64,000 bases of DNA from Lucinisca nassula (Eukaryota; Mollusca; Bivalvia; Lucinida; Lucinidae), in the NCBI GenBank assembly GCA_963580285.1, contig OY757014.1:97013372-97077371 (forward strand). The letters are read 5' to 3'. Positions 44,246 to 54,639 of the stretch are shown here, one piece after another (the stretch's first letter is position 1; every line of letters starts with the position of its first letter). The position numbers and the translations under genes are program-made. A model generated the notes under the pieces. That model ran no database searches. It worked only from the letters and a program-made list of their open reading frames with translations, and was not told the origin of the DNA.

Positions 44246-45915
44246 TATACCCGCTTTTGTGAAGAATAATCGGGTATATTGTGTTCGTGTCAGAGTCAGG
44301 TGTCTGTCAGTCTGTGGGTCTGTATGTATGTATGTGTGTGTACATACGTCCGTCGCGTTTCTATGGAATGGATCTCCTCTGAAACCGGTTAAGATACACT
44401 TTTCAAACTTTGCCTGTGGATAGTACATGGGATGTAGATGGCACTAGGCTCCTTTTGGCATGACCTTGACCTCAACATGACCCCTAGATCAAAGGTCAAA
44501 AGTATGATTTTGCCATATCTCCTAAACTATTAGAGTTACAATTCTGAAACTTTGGTTACTGGATGGCCCTTGGAATATATAATAAATTGGGCTACTTTTG
44601 GGCTGACCTTGACCTCAACATGGCCCCAAGGTCAAAGTTCAAAAGTATTATTTTGCCATATTTTCTAAACTATTGGAGTTACACTTCTGAACCTTTGGTT
44701 ATTGGATGTCCCTTGGAATATTGAATGAAATGGCTACTTTTGGCATGACCTTGACCTCAACACGACCCCAAGGTCAAAGGTCAAAAAGTATGACTTGCCA
44801 TATCTCCTAAACTGTTGAAGTTACTTTTCTGAAACTTTGCTTATTGGATGGCCTTTGGAATATAGAATATATTGGGCTACTTTTGGTGTGACCTCGACCT
44901 AAAAATGACAAAGGTCAAAAAGTATTATTTTACCATATCTTCTAAACTATTTGAGCTACACTTCTGAAACTTTAGTTATTGGATGGCCCTTCAAATATAG
45001 AATCAATTAGGCTACTTTTGTTGTGACCCTGACCTCAAGCTGACCCCAAGGTCAAAGGCAAAAAAAGTATGACTTCGCCATATCTTCGAAACTATCGCAG
45101 TTACACTTCTGAAACTTTGATTATTTGATGGCCGTTGGAATATAGAAAAATTGGAATACCTTTGATGGACCTCAACATAACCCAAGGGTCAAAGGTCAAA
45201 AAGTACGACTTTGGCAAATCATGTAAACTATAGGGGTAACACTTCTGAAACTTTGTTTATCAGTTAGAATGTTCTTTGCAACTTTTTGGTTATTGGATGG
45301 CCCTTGGAATATAGAATGAATTGGGCTACTTTTGGCATGACCTTGACTTCAACATGACCCCAAGGTCAAAGGTCAAAAATTATGACTTTGCCATATCTCC
45401 TAAACTATTGGAGCTTCACTTCTGAAACTTTGCTTATTGGATGGCCCTTGGAATATATAATAAATTGTGCTACTTTTGGGGTGACCTTGACCTCAATATG
45501 ACCCAAGGTCAAAGGTGAAAAAGTATTATTTTGCCATATCTTCTAAACTATTGGAGTTACACTTCTGTAACTTTGGTTATTGGACGGCCCTTGAAATATA
45601 GAATGAATTGGGCTACTTTTGGCATGACCTTGACCTCAACATGATCCCAAGGTCAAAGGTCAAAAAGTATGACTTTGCCATATCTCCTTAACTATTGGAG
45701 TTACACCTCTGAAACTTTGGTTATTGGATGGCCCTTAGAATATAGAATATATTGGGCTACTTTTGGTATGACCTCGATCTCAACATGACCCCAAGTTCAA
45801 AGGTCAAAAAGTATTATTTTGCCATATCTTCTAAAATATTGGAGCTACACTTCTGAAACTCTGGTTATTGGCTGGCCCTTTGAATATGAAATCAATTGGG
45901 CTTCTTTTGTTGTGG
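44246..45915 (-). mobile_element. Family F tandem-repeat element, long copy
   Basis: Opens with the reversed end hairpin (TATACCCGCTTTTG..GAATAATCGGGTATA, 44,248-44,278), a GTATGTATGTATGTGTGTGT stretch, and then about 11 units of about 141 bp containing GACCTTGACCTCAACATGAC, CCATATCTCCTAAACTATTG and TTATTGGATGGCCCTTGGAA. Non-coding. Confidence 0.88.
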
Positions 45916-45960
45916 GCATAAATGATAAGATATGCTCTTGTCCTGAAGCATTATAAGCCT

Positions 45961-45998
45961 GGGCGGGGGTGGGGGGGGGGGGTGGGGTGGGATGGGGG
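45961..45998 (+). repeat. G-rich tract (potential G-quadruplex)
   Basis: Five G runs of 4 or more within 38 bp, including one of about 12 G. Length is likely unreliable in assembly. Confidence 0.8.
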
Positions 45999-46620
45999 CA
46001 CTGGTATGGCTAGGTGTCACTTTGAAGGCATCTTCCCAAGGAAATGATTTTAAAAATATTTATTAGTTATTTATCCATGAACAGGATTGTAAAGAATAAA
46101 CAAAAAAAATGTAGCCTATCCTGAGAGCTTGCCACCAAGACTTTGCGCCTTTGGCACTCACCAGTCCTCCTCGAACGCGCTGTCTCCCTCATTTTCATAT
46201 TCAAAACTTAACATGTCTGAAATGGTAACAGAGTAAGTCCAGTTGTTGACATTTTTTTATATGTGCTATCATCATAAAATTTCTATTATGTAAAAAATGT
46301 GCCAGGGGTATAGGCTAAGCATTTTGCTTAAGGCACTCAGACTGCCTTAATTCCAAATTTTACATTATAAGTTAATAGGAATTTTTATTCAAAACTTAGG
46401 CACCCAGACAAAAATTTAAGCGCCTAAGGCGCCTAGGCGCCTACCAATCTGTATCGCTGACGTTTTGTCCACCCTGTCAAAATAGATAGATCTAAGATTT
46501 TGCAGGTTGCACCAGCTTTCTTGTAGGTTTTATCATGTGATTGATCAGTAAATTTTTGCTTTTACTGTAAAAAACCTAAAAAACTGGCGCACCTTGAGGA
46601 CTTGGTGTAATTCTCCTTAA
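45999..46620. other. Upstream intergenic region of RTEL1
   Basis: 46,421-46,446 holds the self-complementary words GCGCCTAAGGCGCCTAGGCGCC. No gene. Confidence 0.5.
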
Positions 46621-46623
46621 CTT

Positions 46624-47104
46624 AACCATTAACACACTTGTATCACGATCCAGCAAGGAGTCCAAAAATTGCACACATATTGGCAAACAGTGTAGACCCT
46701 GATCAGACTGCTCCTTCAGGAGCAGTCTGATCTGGGTCTGCACTGCTTGCTTAGACCTTTTTTGTTTGTTTGTTTGATTTAAGGTTTTACTTCCCCGTCA
46801 ACACTGTACAGGTCATTTTGGAGAAGTTGCTTCCAATTTTGTGGGACTTTTACCCGACATTGAGATGAAATGACATCTCAAGCCCTGTCGCCCAATAAAA
46901 CCAATAGGGTTTATAAGCATGGATGTTCCTATTCCCACCACTTTGCCTGGGAAAGCTTAGATCCTCTAAGCAGTTTACCAGTACTCATGTGGGGTCGGTT
47001 TTAGCTCTGCGTGGAAGCATCATGCAGCCCATATATTTCTTTAAGCCCCCAATGGGCACTTTTTGCTTAGACCTATCTATCCCGATACTCAGGATCATCT
47101 AGGG
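46624..47104. mobile_element. TTAA-type palindromic element split by a SINE
   Basis: TTAACCATTAACAC at the left and AGGGTTAG at 47,099-47,106 could be its ends. The core hairpin GATCAGACTGCTCCT / AGGAGCAGTCTGATC is at 46,700-46,731. SINE V sits at 46,759-47,062. Related cores are at 54,175-54,210 and 61,020-61,060. The ends are tentative. Confidence 0.55.
46759..47062 (-). mobile_element. SINE-like family V, full copy with perfect target duplication
   Basis: 304 bp on the minus strand, flanked by TTGCTTAGACCT at 46747-46758 and 47063-47074. Ends about 100 bp before the RTEL1 start codon. Confidence 0.96.
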
Positions 47105-47159
47105 TTAGCCTGACTTTCTGTTCCAGAATTAAGACAAGCATAGACAATAAGGAGAGAGA

Positions 47160-47261
47160 ATGCCGTTGTTAGAGGTCGGTGGTGTGAGGGTAAACTTCCC
47201 ATTTGAGCCGTACTCATGCCAAGTCACGTACATGGAAAAAGTTATACAGTGCTTGAAGGAG
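47160..47261 (+). CDS. RTEL1: RTEL1 exon 1 (start codon, N-terminus)
   Basis: 34 codons beginning MPLLEVGGVRVNFPFEPYSC and ending KVIQCLKE, followed by donor GTAAGA at 47262. The V-NFPFEPY-CQ-YM-KV pattern is the conserved N-terminus of RTEL1, a 5'-3' XPD-family (Fe-S) DNA helicase that dismantles D-loops and t-loops at telomeres and replication forks in the nucleus. The ATG is the first in frame, and it aligns with the known N-terminus. A TTCTGTTCCAG at 47,115-47,125 could be the acceptor of a 5'-UTR intron. The exon ends in phase 0 and joins cleanly to the exon at 53,410. Confidence 0.9.
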
Positions 47262-47695
47262 GTAAGACATGACTATAGGTCTCACAAAATCTGCCACAGA
47301 AATGGGCCATACAGTGTTGCCACTCAGTTTTCAAAATGTTTTGTTGGTTTTTTTCTAGCTCCTGCATTTGAAATCTGATTACGAGGTGAACTGAAAATTC
47401 CAATGGTTATCACAATAGAATAATCAAAGCACTGAAAGTACTGGTGGGTCGGCTGTCTCTGAGCTGAGCCTGCAGCTGAGAAAATAGTCCTGAAATTAGT
47501 CTTTTCGTTCAACCCTTAAATTCCAATATTTAAAGTGTATGCCTGATCATACGCCACGTTATATGGCGTTGTGTTGGTGGCGTCTGTTTATGTATCTTAT
47601 CACGGTTTGCTAATTCACTAGTCAGGAGCCGTTGTTGCACTGATAGCCTTTTGGAGGTTCTCCAGTTTATTTATCTTTTAATTTATATGCATTTA
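47262..47695 (+). other. RTEL1 intron 1, first part
   Basis: No repeat recognised except shared short words. Intron 1 as a whole runs to 53,409 (6.1 kb) and is mostly transposon. Confidence 0.6.
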
Positions 47696-48644
47696 CAGTT
47701 GACTCTCGTTATCTAGACCTCGCTTATCTCGATCCTATCACTTATGCCGAACCGATTTCTAAGTCCCGCATATTTCCCCTATATATTTATTGTATTTCAA
47801 CTTTGCATGTGTTGAACTACTTTTAAGTCGACACTTTGGCTATCACGCCCATCATTTTCAGTCCCTGAATATATTTTCCACTGTTTTTACTACTGCGTAT
47901 CTCGAACCGAAATTCATGATGTAAAGAAGGAGAAAAAAAAAATGATGTTGCCGGTCTTTCAGTTAAAGAAAATAATAATAGACCTTTACAAAACTGTTCA
48001 TCAATATTCACAATGTTTTTAATTTTCCAATTTGTCCAGGTATGTGGTTCGCAATTAAAATTAGCACAAACAATACCTTTACCGCTATTGCGAACATCAC
48101 ATGCGTGTAATAAAGACTGACACGCGGTGCTCAGCCTTTGATCTTAACACCTCGTTTCAATGATTTCGAAGATTTCCGTGATAAAAAGCGGCTCTGATTT
48201 GTATTAAAGTAGGATTAGGTGTGACAAGGCTCTTTAATTGGTTGTTTTACGTACTCATCATAAGTGTCAAAATTGAGTGCTGACCCTTGTCCCGATGCAC
48301 ATACAAACAGTGTAGATCTTAAAAAGATAGCTCATGACCAGCTTTCTCGGCAGGACCTAAACAGTTTATATCAGTATGAAGAACAACCGTATGACGTATC
48401 GCATTTACTGCTCACCGAAGTGATATAAGCATTGCATTCACAAGCAGGGAACCAGTCCATTTAAGTACATACCTATTTTTAGCTTATTTGGATACCCAAA
48501 TTTGCAGGAAATTAAAAGACAACAAAACACATGAGAAATCTTTTATTATCGCTACACTTCGACAAGCTCCATTATGAGGACTGTTCAAATAAGAATGCAA
48601 CTAAGCACATAAAAATGATTCATTGATAGATTTCGATGAAAAAT

Positions 48645-49732
48645 TTATTTTGTCCCCTCAAAGTATTCCCCTTTAACAGATATACAAACTTTCAGTCTTC
48701 TGATCCAATCATTGAATGCATTTTGGTATTCTTTTCGAGGTATACTATGAAGGCACTGGAATATTGCAGAACCGAGGTGTTTGCGCTGTACAAATTTTCG
48801 ACCAGAAAGGTTTTTTTTTCAGACGCGGGAACAAAAAAAAAGTCACACGGGGCAAGGTCAGGGGAATACGGGGTGGGGGGGGGGTGGCTGAGGGAGTTCA
48901 ACAACCTTTTCCTGCTTCAGATAGTCTTGCACAATGAACGCCTTGTGCGATGATGCATTGTCATGTAGCAATCTGACATTGGCCAAACCAGTTGCGGGTC
49001 TTCGTTCTTTGAAATATTTCTTCAATTTTCGAAGAACTTTATTCTTGTAAAACTTCGCATTTACAGATTTGCCTTTAGGCACAGCAACCTGAATAGCAAG
49101 TCCCTGATTTGAAAAGAATATGGCATACATTACCTTCTTGACGCTCATTGTCCGCTTTGCAATGCATGGTCTTTTGCAATACTTTGTTGCCCATATTTTG
49201 TTCTGAATCTTTCGTTTTGGCTCAAAAAAATGAACCCATGTCTCGTCACCTGTGACGACATTAGCGAAAGATCATGCATTGTAATTTGGAAACTTTTTAA
49301 CCAACTTATTTGCGCACTGAACGCGTGTCTTTTTATGCTCATCTGTCAACAGATGGGGAATCCATCTAGCACAGATCTTGTTATTTTCAAATCCTGTTTC
49401 AAAATTATATGAGCTGCTCCTAATGAGATGCCAACCATACTAGCTATTTGCCTAGTGGTGTATCGTGCATTGGTAGCAACTATTTCTTTCACTCTAGCAA
49501 CCATCTTGGCAGATGTTGCTCTTTTCGGCCGACGATCATGTGGTGCATCTTCTGTTGAGCCTAGCCCACAGCTGAATTTCTTACACCAACGAAAAACTGT
49601 CGGAAAATACATTTCATTATGCCCATAAACCGAACATATTTCATCAAAAATTTCTTTGCACCGTATACCAAGAATACAACGATTCTTAATATAGGACCGT
49701 ATTTCAACGGCATACTCTGACCTTCCAACCAT
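48645..49732 (-). pseudogene. Mariner transposase, inactivated
   Basis: Minus-strand ATG at 49732 (MVGRSEYAVEIRSYIKN). Helix-turn-helix region RYTTRQIASMVGISLGAAH; linker ARWIPHLLTDEHKKTR; first catalytic D in VTGDETWVHFFEPKRK; second D in VRLLHDNASSHKAF; third D in SPDLAPCDFF; end ISVKGEYFEGTK and stop at 48645. All three acidic residues of the D,D34D triad are visible. Breaks: a frameshift near 49,383, an in-frame TGA near 49,277, a frameshift at the G run near 48,885 and another near 48,715. The total of about 360 codons is close to the usual 345. Confidence 0.92.
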
Positions 49733-49859
49733 GTTTTGTATTAGGTATACAAGAGTAGACAATGTTTATCAAACAGTATACATGGCTAAAGTGGATGGAT
49801 TTTAACAGGTTTGGTATCAATGTATAGGTAAAATGTTTTTCTACGCTGTGATATTTATT

Positions 49860-51154
49860 AGGGTCCCGCACTGAAAGTGTGGGTGCCCTATAGTAATCAC
49901 TCTGTCTGTCCGTCTGTCTGTCCGTCCGTCCACAAATTTTTTTATCCTCCATAACTTTCTTATTCCTGGATGGATTTAAATATTACTTGGCAGAAATGTT
50001 AACCATAATGTGATGGAGTGTTGCGCGCAAGACTCAGGTCCGTACCTCAAAGGTCAAGGTCATACTTAGAGGTTAAAGTCTGTCTGTCTGTCTGTCCGTC
50101 CACAAATTTTTTTATCCTCCATAACTTTCTTATTCCTGGATGGATTTAAATATTACTTGGCAGAAATGTTAACCATAATGTGATGGAGTGTTGCGCGCAA
50201 GACTCAGGTCCGTACCTCAAAGGTCAAGGTCATACTTAGAGGTTAAAGGTCAAAAAAGGGTCTTTTCTGTGTCCAATTAATAACTTTGTTATTATTATTC
50301 CTGGATGGCAGAAATGTTAACCATAATGTGATGGAGTGTTGCACGCAAGACTCAGGTCCGTACCTCAAAGGTCAAGGTCATACTTAGAGGTTAAAGGTCA
50401 AAAAAGGGTCTTTCCTGTGTCCAATTAATAACTTTGTTATTATTCCTGGATGGATTTAAATATTACTTGGCAGAAATGTTAACCATAATGTGGCCCCGCA
50501 CTGAAAGTGTGGGTGCCCTATAGTAATCACTCTGTCCGTCCGTCTGTCTGTCTGTCTGTCTGTCCGTCTGTCCGTCCACAATTTTTTTTATCCTCCATAA
50601 CTTTCTTATTAGGGCCCCGCACTGAAAGTGGCCCCGCACTGAAAGTGTGGGTGCCCTATAGTAATCACTCTGTCCGTCTGTCTGTCTGTCTGTCCATCTG
50701 TCTGTCCGTCTGTCCGTCCACAAATTTTTTTATCCTCCATAACTTTCTTATTCCTGGATGGATTTAAATATTACTTGGCAGAAATGTTAACCATAATGTG
50801 ATGGAGTGTTGCGCGCAAGACTCAGGTCTTTACCTCAAAGGTCAAGGTCATACTTAGAGCTTAAAGGTCAAAAAAGGGTCTTTCCTGTGTCCAATTAATA
50901 ACTTTGTTATTATTATTCCTGGATGGCAGAAATGTTAACCATAATGTGATGGAGTGTTGCACGCAAGACTCAGGTCCGTACCTCAAAGGTCAAGGTCATA
51001 CTTAGAGGTTAAAGGTCAAAAAAGGGTTTTTCCTGTGTCCAATTAATAACTTTGTTATTATTCCTGGATGGATTTAAATATTACTTGGCAGAAATGTTAA
51101 CCATAATGTGGCCCTGCACTGAAAGTGTGGGTGCCCTATAGTAATCACTCTGTC

Positions 51155-51189
<35 letters not shown>

Positions 51190-51386
51190 CCATCCACAAA
51201 TTTTTTTATCCTCCATAACTTTCTTATTAGGGCCCTGCACTGAAAGTGTGGGTGCCCTATAGTAATCACTCTGTCCGTCCGTCTGTCTGTCTGTCTGTCC
51301 GTCTGTCCATCTGTCCATCCACAAATTTTTTCCTACTCCTCTGATAGCGCTGCCAGGGCCCTAGTCAGTTTCACTGACAGCTCTAG
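49860..51386 (+). mobile_element. Helitron-like tandem-repeat element, family D
   Basis: Starts AGGGTCCCGCACTGAAAGTG. The 3' end has AGGGCCCTAG, hairpin GTCAG-TTTCA-CTGAC (51364-51378) and CTAG (51383-51386) followed by TT. Internal direct repeats of about 170 bp (49,931 to 50,101 identical by eye) and repeats of about 620-635 bp that each restart with CCCCGCACTGAAAGTGTGGG (50,492, 50,630, 51,112, 51,231). (GTCT)n microsatellites follow each restart. No protein. It inserted into the mariner 5' leader. Confidence 0.87.
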
Positions 51387-51894
51387 TTTCCAGTTGTTTT
51401 TCGCATTAGTGCATGAGAAAACGTTCTGCTTGCATTCATATTTGATCAGTCCTCGTACTTTGATAAACAAATTTTAAAAACTCAATTGGCTGTGCATGTA
51501 AGTGCTATTACTCTAGAATTACCATGAATACCAAGCATATCACTGCAAATAATTGGCTCTGACATGCATGTGACGTCACAGTTTGGTTATCTCATACTAC
51601 AGATAACTCGAACTTTTTTATCCAGTCCCGTGAGGTTCGAGATAAAGAGTGTCGACTGTATTTATTTACTTTCTTGACCTAGCCCAAAATTCTCATCGTG
51701 TGCCCTTCAGTATACATGTATGTACTAAACAGATTCATCTTACTGCCTTTACAATTTTCCATTGATAGTGCTCAAGCGCAAATGCAAAACAAGATTTTTT
51801 TTTCGTGTTAAAATATTTTGTCCACTAAACTGTTGTTTTTTTTTTAATTTTAATGTTGGTGCTAAGGCTTTTTTCCACTTTGATATGTGAGATA

Positions 51895-52012
51895 AAATCC
51901 GCCCCTCGGGATCACTGTCCGGCATCACTCGGCAAGCCTCGTGATGCCGGACAGTGACCCTCGGGACAGATTTTTCCATCCACCCCTCACACCCATATAA
52001 GATTCTTATATT
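51895..52012. mobile_element. Foldback MITE, copy 2
   Basis: Hairpin ATCACTGTCCGGCATCAC-TCGGCAAGCCTC-GTGATGCCGGACAGTGA, then CAGATTTTTCCATCCACCCC and CCCATATAAGATTCTTAT, matching 12,540-12,645. The outer left arm is missing. Confidence 0.85.
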
Positions 52013-52384
52013 CCCTTGAAGTTGTGAAAAGGTTTAGCTTAGTGAGACTGAATATGCCCAGTCTTGTGATGAAAATGGATCATTGTATGGTACTTAAATT
52101 ACTGTTTTTAACATAAATATTTGGACACTAAAAGATAAACATAAGTCTGAGCCAATGTTGTAGACCCAGATCAGACTGCTCCTGAATGAACATTTTAATC
52201 AGGGCAATGTTGTTTGCCACTGTGGAAATGTCCCACTGTGGAAATATCTTTGCGATAAAAAATATATAAGAAATAGTCTATGATACTAAGAAGGCTTGAA
52301 TAATTAGGGTAAATACGATCAGAAAGTATTTGCTATAGTTACAATGGGATCTGCTTCAATTTTTTCCTAATAAGTTGCTTGGAG
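52013..52384 (+). other. RTEL1 intron 1, unassigned
   Basis: Includes a half hairpin core (GTAGACCCAGATCAGACTGC, 52,160). Nothing else. Confidence 0.5.
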
Positions 52385-52628
52385 AAATAGCTTTGCAGAA
52401 CTCAAACCAGTCAAACTTGAGTACTGGTAAACCGCTTAGAAGGATTGAGCCTTCCCAGGAAAAGTTGTGCGAGTCGTACAGTTTCTAACCGTAGCAGTTT
52501 CTTTGGGCGGTAGGGCTTGTGATGTCATTTTATCTCGATGTCAGGTTAAAGTCCTATAAATTGGAAGCAACATCTCCAAAATGAGCTAAATAGTTTGACA
52601 GGGATGCATAACCTCAACACAAACAAGC
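52385..52628 (+). mobile_element. SINE-like family V, diverged
   Basis: Plus-strand copy (GAGTACTGGTAAACCGCTTAG to GCATAACCTCAACACAAAC), head partly lost. Confidence 0.8.
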
Positions 52629-52631
52629 AAA

Positions 52632-52972
52632 AACTTTTGTCAACATAAGTAATTTAGCCACACCAATTTCTGACTTTCAACCAATCACATCAATTGGTGT
52701 AATTTATTTGTACAAATTCAGGAACTGAACCTCAAACAGTGTGGATACCTACTGATCCGATAGCTTCAGAAGCCATCTGATCTGCATCTACAGCGTTTGC
52801 ACTGACTTTTAACCAATCAGATTACTTGATGTAATTTATACCTACAAATTCACAAGCTGTGTGTCAAATAGTGTAGATACTGATCAGATGGCTTCTTCAG
52901 AAGCCATCTGATCTGTATCTACGCTGTTTGCAAAAGATAGTACATATTCCGGATAAGCAGGACAGGGGTTAA
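52632..52972 (+). mobile_element. TTAA MITE, copy 2 (double core)
   Basis: Two consecutive GATCAGATGGCTTC-type hairpin cores and two CAATCA.AT.A.TTG.TGTAATTTAT segments. The right end is CAGGACAGGGG then TTAA (52969-52972). The left end is replaced by the adjacent SINE. Confidence 0.72.
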
Positions 52973-53061
52973 GTTTGTGCACTGTGCTTGTTTACCACTA
53001 GGAAGGACGAAGCCTGCCTGGTAAAAGTGTGTTTGTGTTTAATGATCATCTCAGTTTGACC

Positions 53062-53320
53062 TTAACTTTTATCCTGCTGAATATTTGAATTAGCCACACC
53101 CATTTCTGACACACAGCCAGTCAGATTACATGATATGATGTTTTCGTTCAAATCACAAACTGAATTACAAACAGTGTAGATCCTGATCAGATGGCTTCTT
53201 TATGGATCTCCATGACAAACTGTGTAGATCCTGATCAGATGGCTTCTTTAGAAGCCATCTGATCTGGATCTCCACTGTTTGCAAAGATAGGGTTTTTGTG
53301 AACAGCAGGATAAGGGTTAA
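53062..53320 (+). mobile_element. TTAA MITE, copy 3
   Basis: TTAA at 53062-53065 and 53317-53320; inverted repeats CTTTTATCCTGCTG / CAGCAGGATAAGGG. The left half of the palindromic core is duplicated (53,170-53,240), making this copy 45 bp longer than the 63.4-kb one. Confidence 0.87.
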
Positions 53321-53409
53321 TGTTGTTGGCTTCCAACAAGTATCCAATTAAAACGCACAGAAGTTTGAAGTTTCAGTGTATCTCTTTATGTTTTTGATGT
53401 TGTTAACAG

Positions 53410-53523
53410 AATGTGAATGGACTCCTGGAGAGCCCAACAGGGACAGGAAAAACCTTGTGTTTGCTGTGCTCCTCACTGGCCTGGCAGGAGAGTAGAAAGG
53501 CACAGACAGAACTCAATAGACAG
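53410..53523 (+). CDS. RTEL1: RTEL1 exon 2 (Walker A / motif I)
   Basis: Acceptor TTAACAG at 53403-53409, donor GTAAAG at 53524; 38 codons, phase 0 on both sides. It reads [20 protein letters not shown] then [26 protein letters not shown] is the ATP-binding Walker A loop of XPD-family helicases; [17 protein letters not shown] is characteristic of RTEL1 rather than XPD, FANCJ or DDX11. Confidence 0.93.
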
Positions 53524-54056
53524 GTAAAGTGGTAAAAAACGATTAAAGCAAAATTCAAAGGAAATTTAAGCAAGAGCACAGCGTTTGTTTGTGATGGTAA
53601 AAAAATTCACTACTGCAGGGTAACACCATGACCTGATAAAGATATGCTATCTCAGGACAATTGAGCTTTATCAGGTCAACATGACATTGCCCTTCTATGA
53701 ACAGGATTACTGGAAAAAATGGCAAATTTTTTTAAGAGTGTACAAGGGGATTAACTGATTAAAAGAATGCCAGATTTGTGTCATTTTAAATCAAGTTTAT
53801 CAGGCTCGGCATCGAGAACGCATGTGGAATCGCATAGCAAGCCTGGCGATTCTACAAGGGTTCTCAAAGCCTGATAAAAAAAAAGACACAAACCTGGTAT
53901 TCTCTATGACTGAGTCTTTCTTTGCTGTTACATTCAGCTGAGATAAAAGAACAATTTCCATCACAATACATTTCAAACATATTGATTCAAATGGGATTCA
54001 GTGAACAAATTTTCTGTTAAACATTTTGTATTCTTTGCTTCCAAAGGATTTCTTCG
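53524..54056 (+). other. RTEL1 intron 2, first part
   Basis: No repeat family recognised. An inverted pair lies at 53,620-53,680 (ACCTGATAAAG..ATATGCTATC / TTTATCAGGT). Confidence 0.5.
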
Positions 54057-54301
54057 TTAACCCTTAAGACACTGAGAAAAACTACATCTGAAAATGTCGT
54101 CCGCTTATGTCATCTGCTGATTTTTTTGCAAACTTGTTAAAAATATTTTTGCATACAGGCAAACAGTATGGGCCCAGATCAGACTGCTCCTTCAGGAGCA
54201 GTCTGATCTGGGTCCACACTGTTAGCAAAAAATTACTTTTAAGGTAACCGGCAGATGGCTAATCAGACGACAATTGTCATGATTTGCATTTTATGGGTTA
54301 A
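54057..54301 (+). mobile_element. TTAA-flanked element with GACTGCTCCT core
   Basis: TTAA at 54057-54060 and 54298-54301, ends CCCTTAAGAC..TTTTATGGG (only about 3 bp of clear inverted repeat). Core hairpin CAGATCAGACTGCTCCTT / AGGAGCAGTCTGATCTG at about 54,177-54,210. Confidence 0.65.
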
Positions 54302-54336
54302 GAATATATATATTTAAAAGCTCTAATGATTTTAGT

Positions 54337-54624
54337 ATTTGTTTTGTTTGATATGAGGTTTAACGTCCCCGTCAACACTATTTAGGTCATTTTGGAGACA
54401 TTGCTTCCAATTTTGTGGGACTTTTACCCGACATTGAGATGAAATGACATCTCAATCCCTGCTGCCCAATGAAACCAATAAGATTTATAAGCATGGATGG
54501 GCCGATTTGCAGCAATTTTCCTGGGCAGGCTTAGACATTCTAAACGGATTACCAGTACTCATGTTTGGTGGGTATCAGCTCTGCGTGGAAGCATCATGCA
54601 GCCCAATCTATTTCTCCAGGCCCC
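54337..54624 (-). mobile_element. SINE-like family V, with target duplication
   Basis: Flanked by the perfect 11-bp repeat ATGATTTTAGT (54326-54336 and 54625-54635). Confidence 0.94.
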
Positions 54625-54639
54625 ATGATTTTAGTGTAA

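Larger units (their letters stand above)
48575..51455 (-). mobile_element. Mariner transposon, split by a Helitron-like element
   Basis: TA duplications at 48573-48574 and 51456-51457. Inverted repeats TGAGGACTGTTCAAATAAGA (left) and CGAGGACTGATCAAATATGA (right, inverted). Removing the insertion at 49860-51386 leaves about 1,350 bp, the normal mariner length. The right repeat lies beyond the insertion. Confidence 0.9.
47696..51658. mobile_element. Pogo/Tigger-like DNA transposon shell
   Basis: Flanked by TA (47694-47695 and 51659-51660). Left end CAGTTGACTCTCGTTATCTA and right end (inverted) CAGTCGACACTCTTTATCTC, about 20 of 26 positions matching, with further TATCTCGA words inside, as in pogo-like elements. 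Its own sequence (47,696-48,574 and 51,456-51,658) has no transposase frame. Nearly three quarters of its span is a mariner that inserted later. Confidence 0.78.

Noticed and set aside
50463..50767. Cys/Arg-rich frames of the CLSVCPSVRP type
   Set aside because: Translation of the (GTCT)n microsatellite within family D.
49860..51386. CRISPR-like regular repeats
   Set aside because: Units are 165-635 bp direct repeats without short spacers, in a eukaryotic intron; the same applies to the other arrays.
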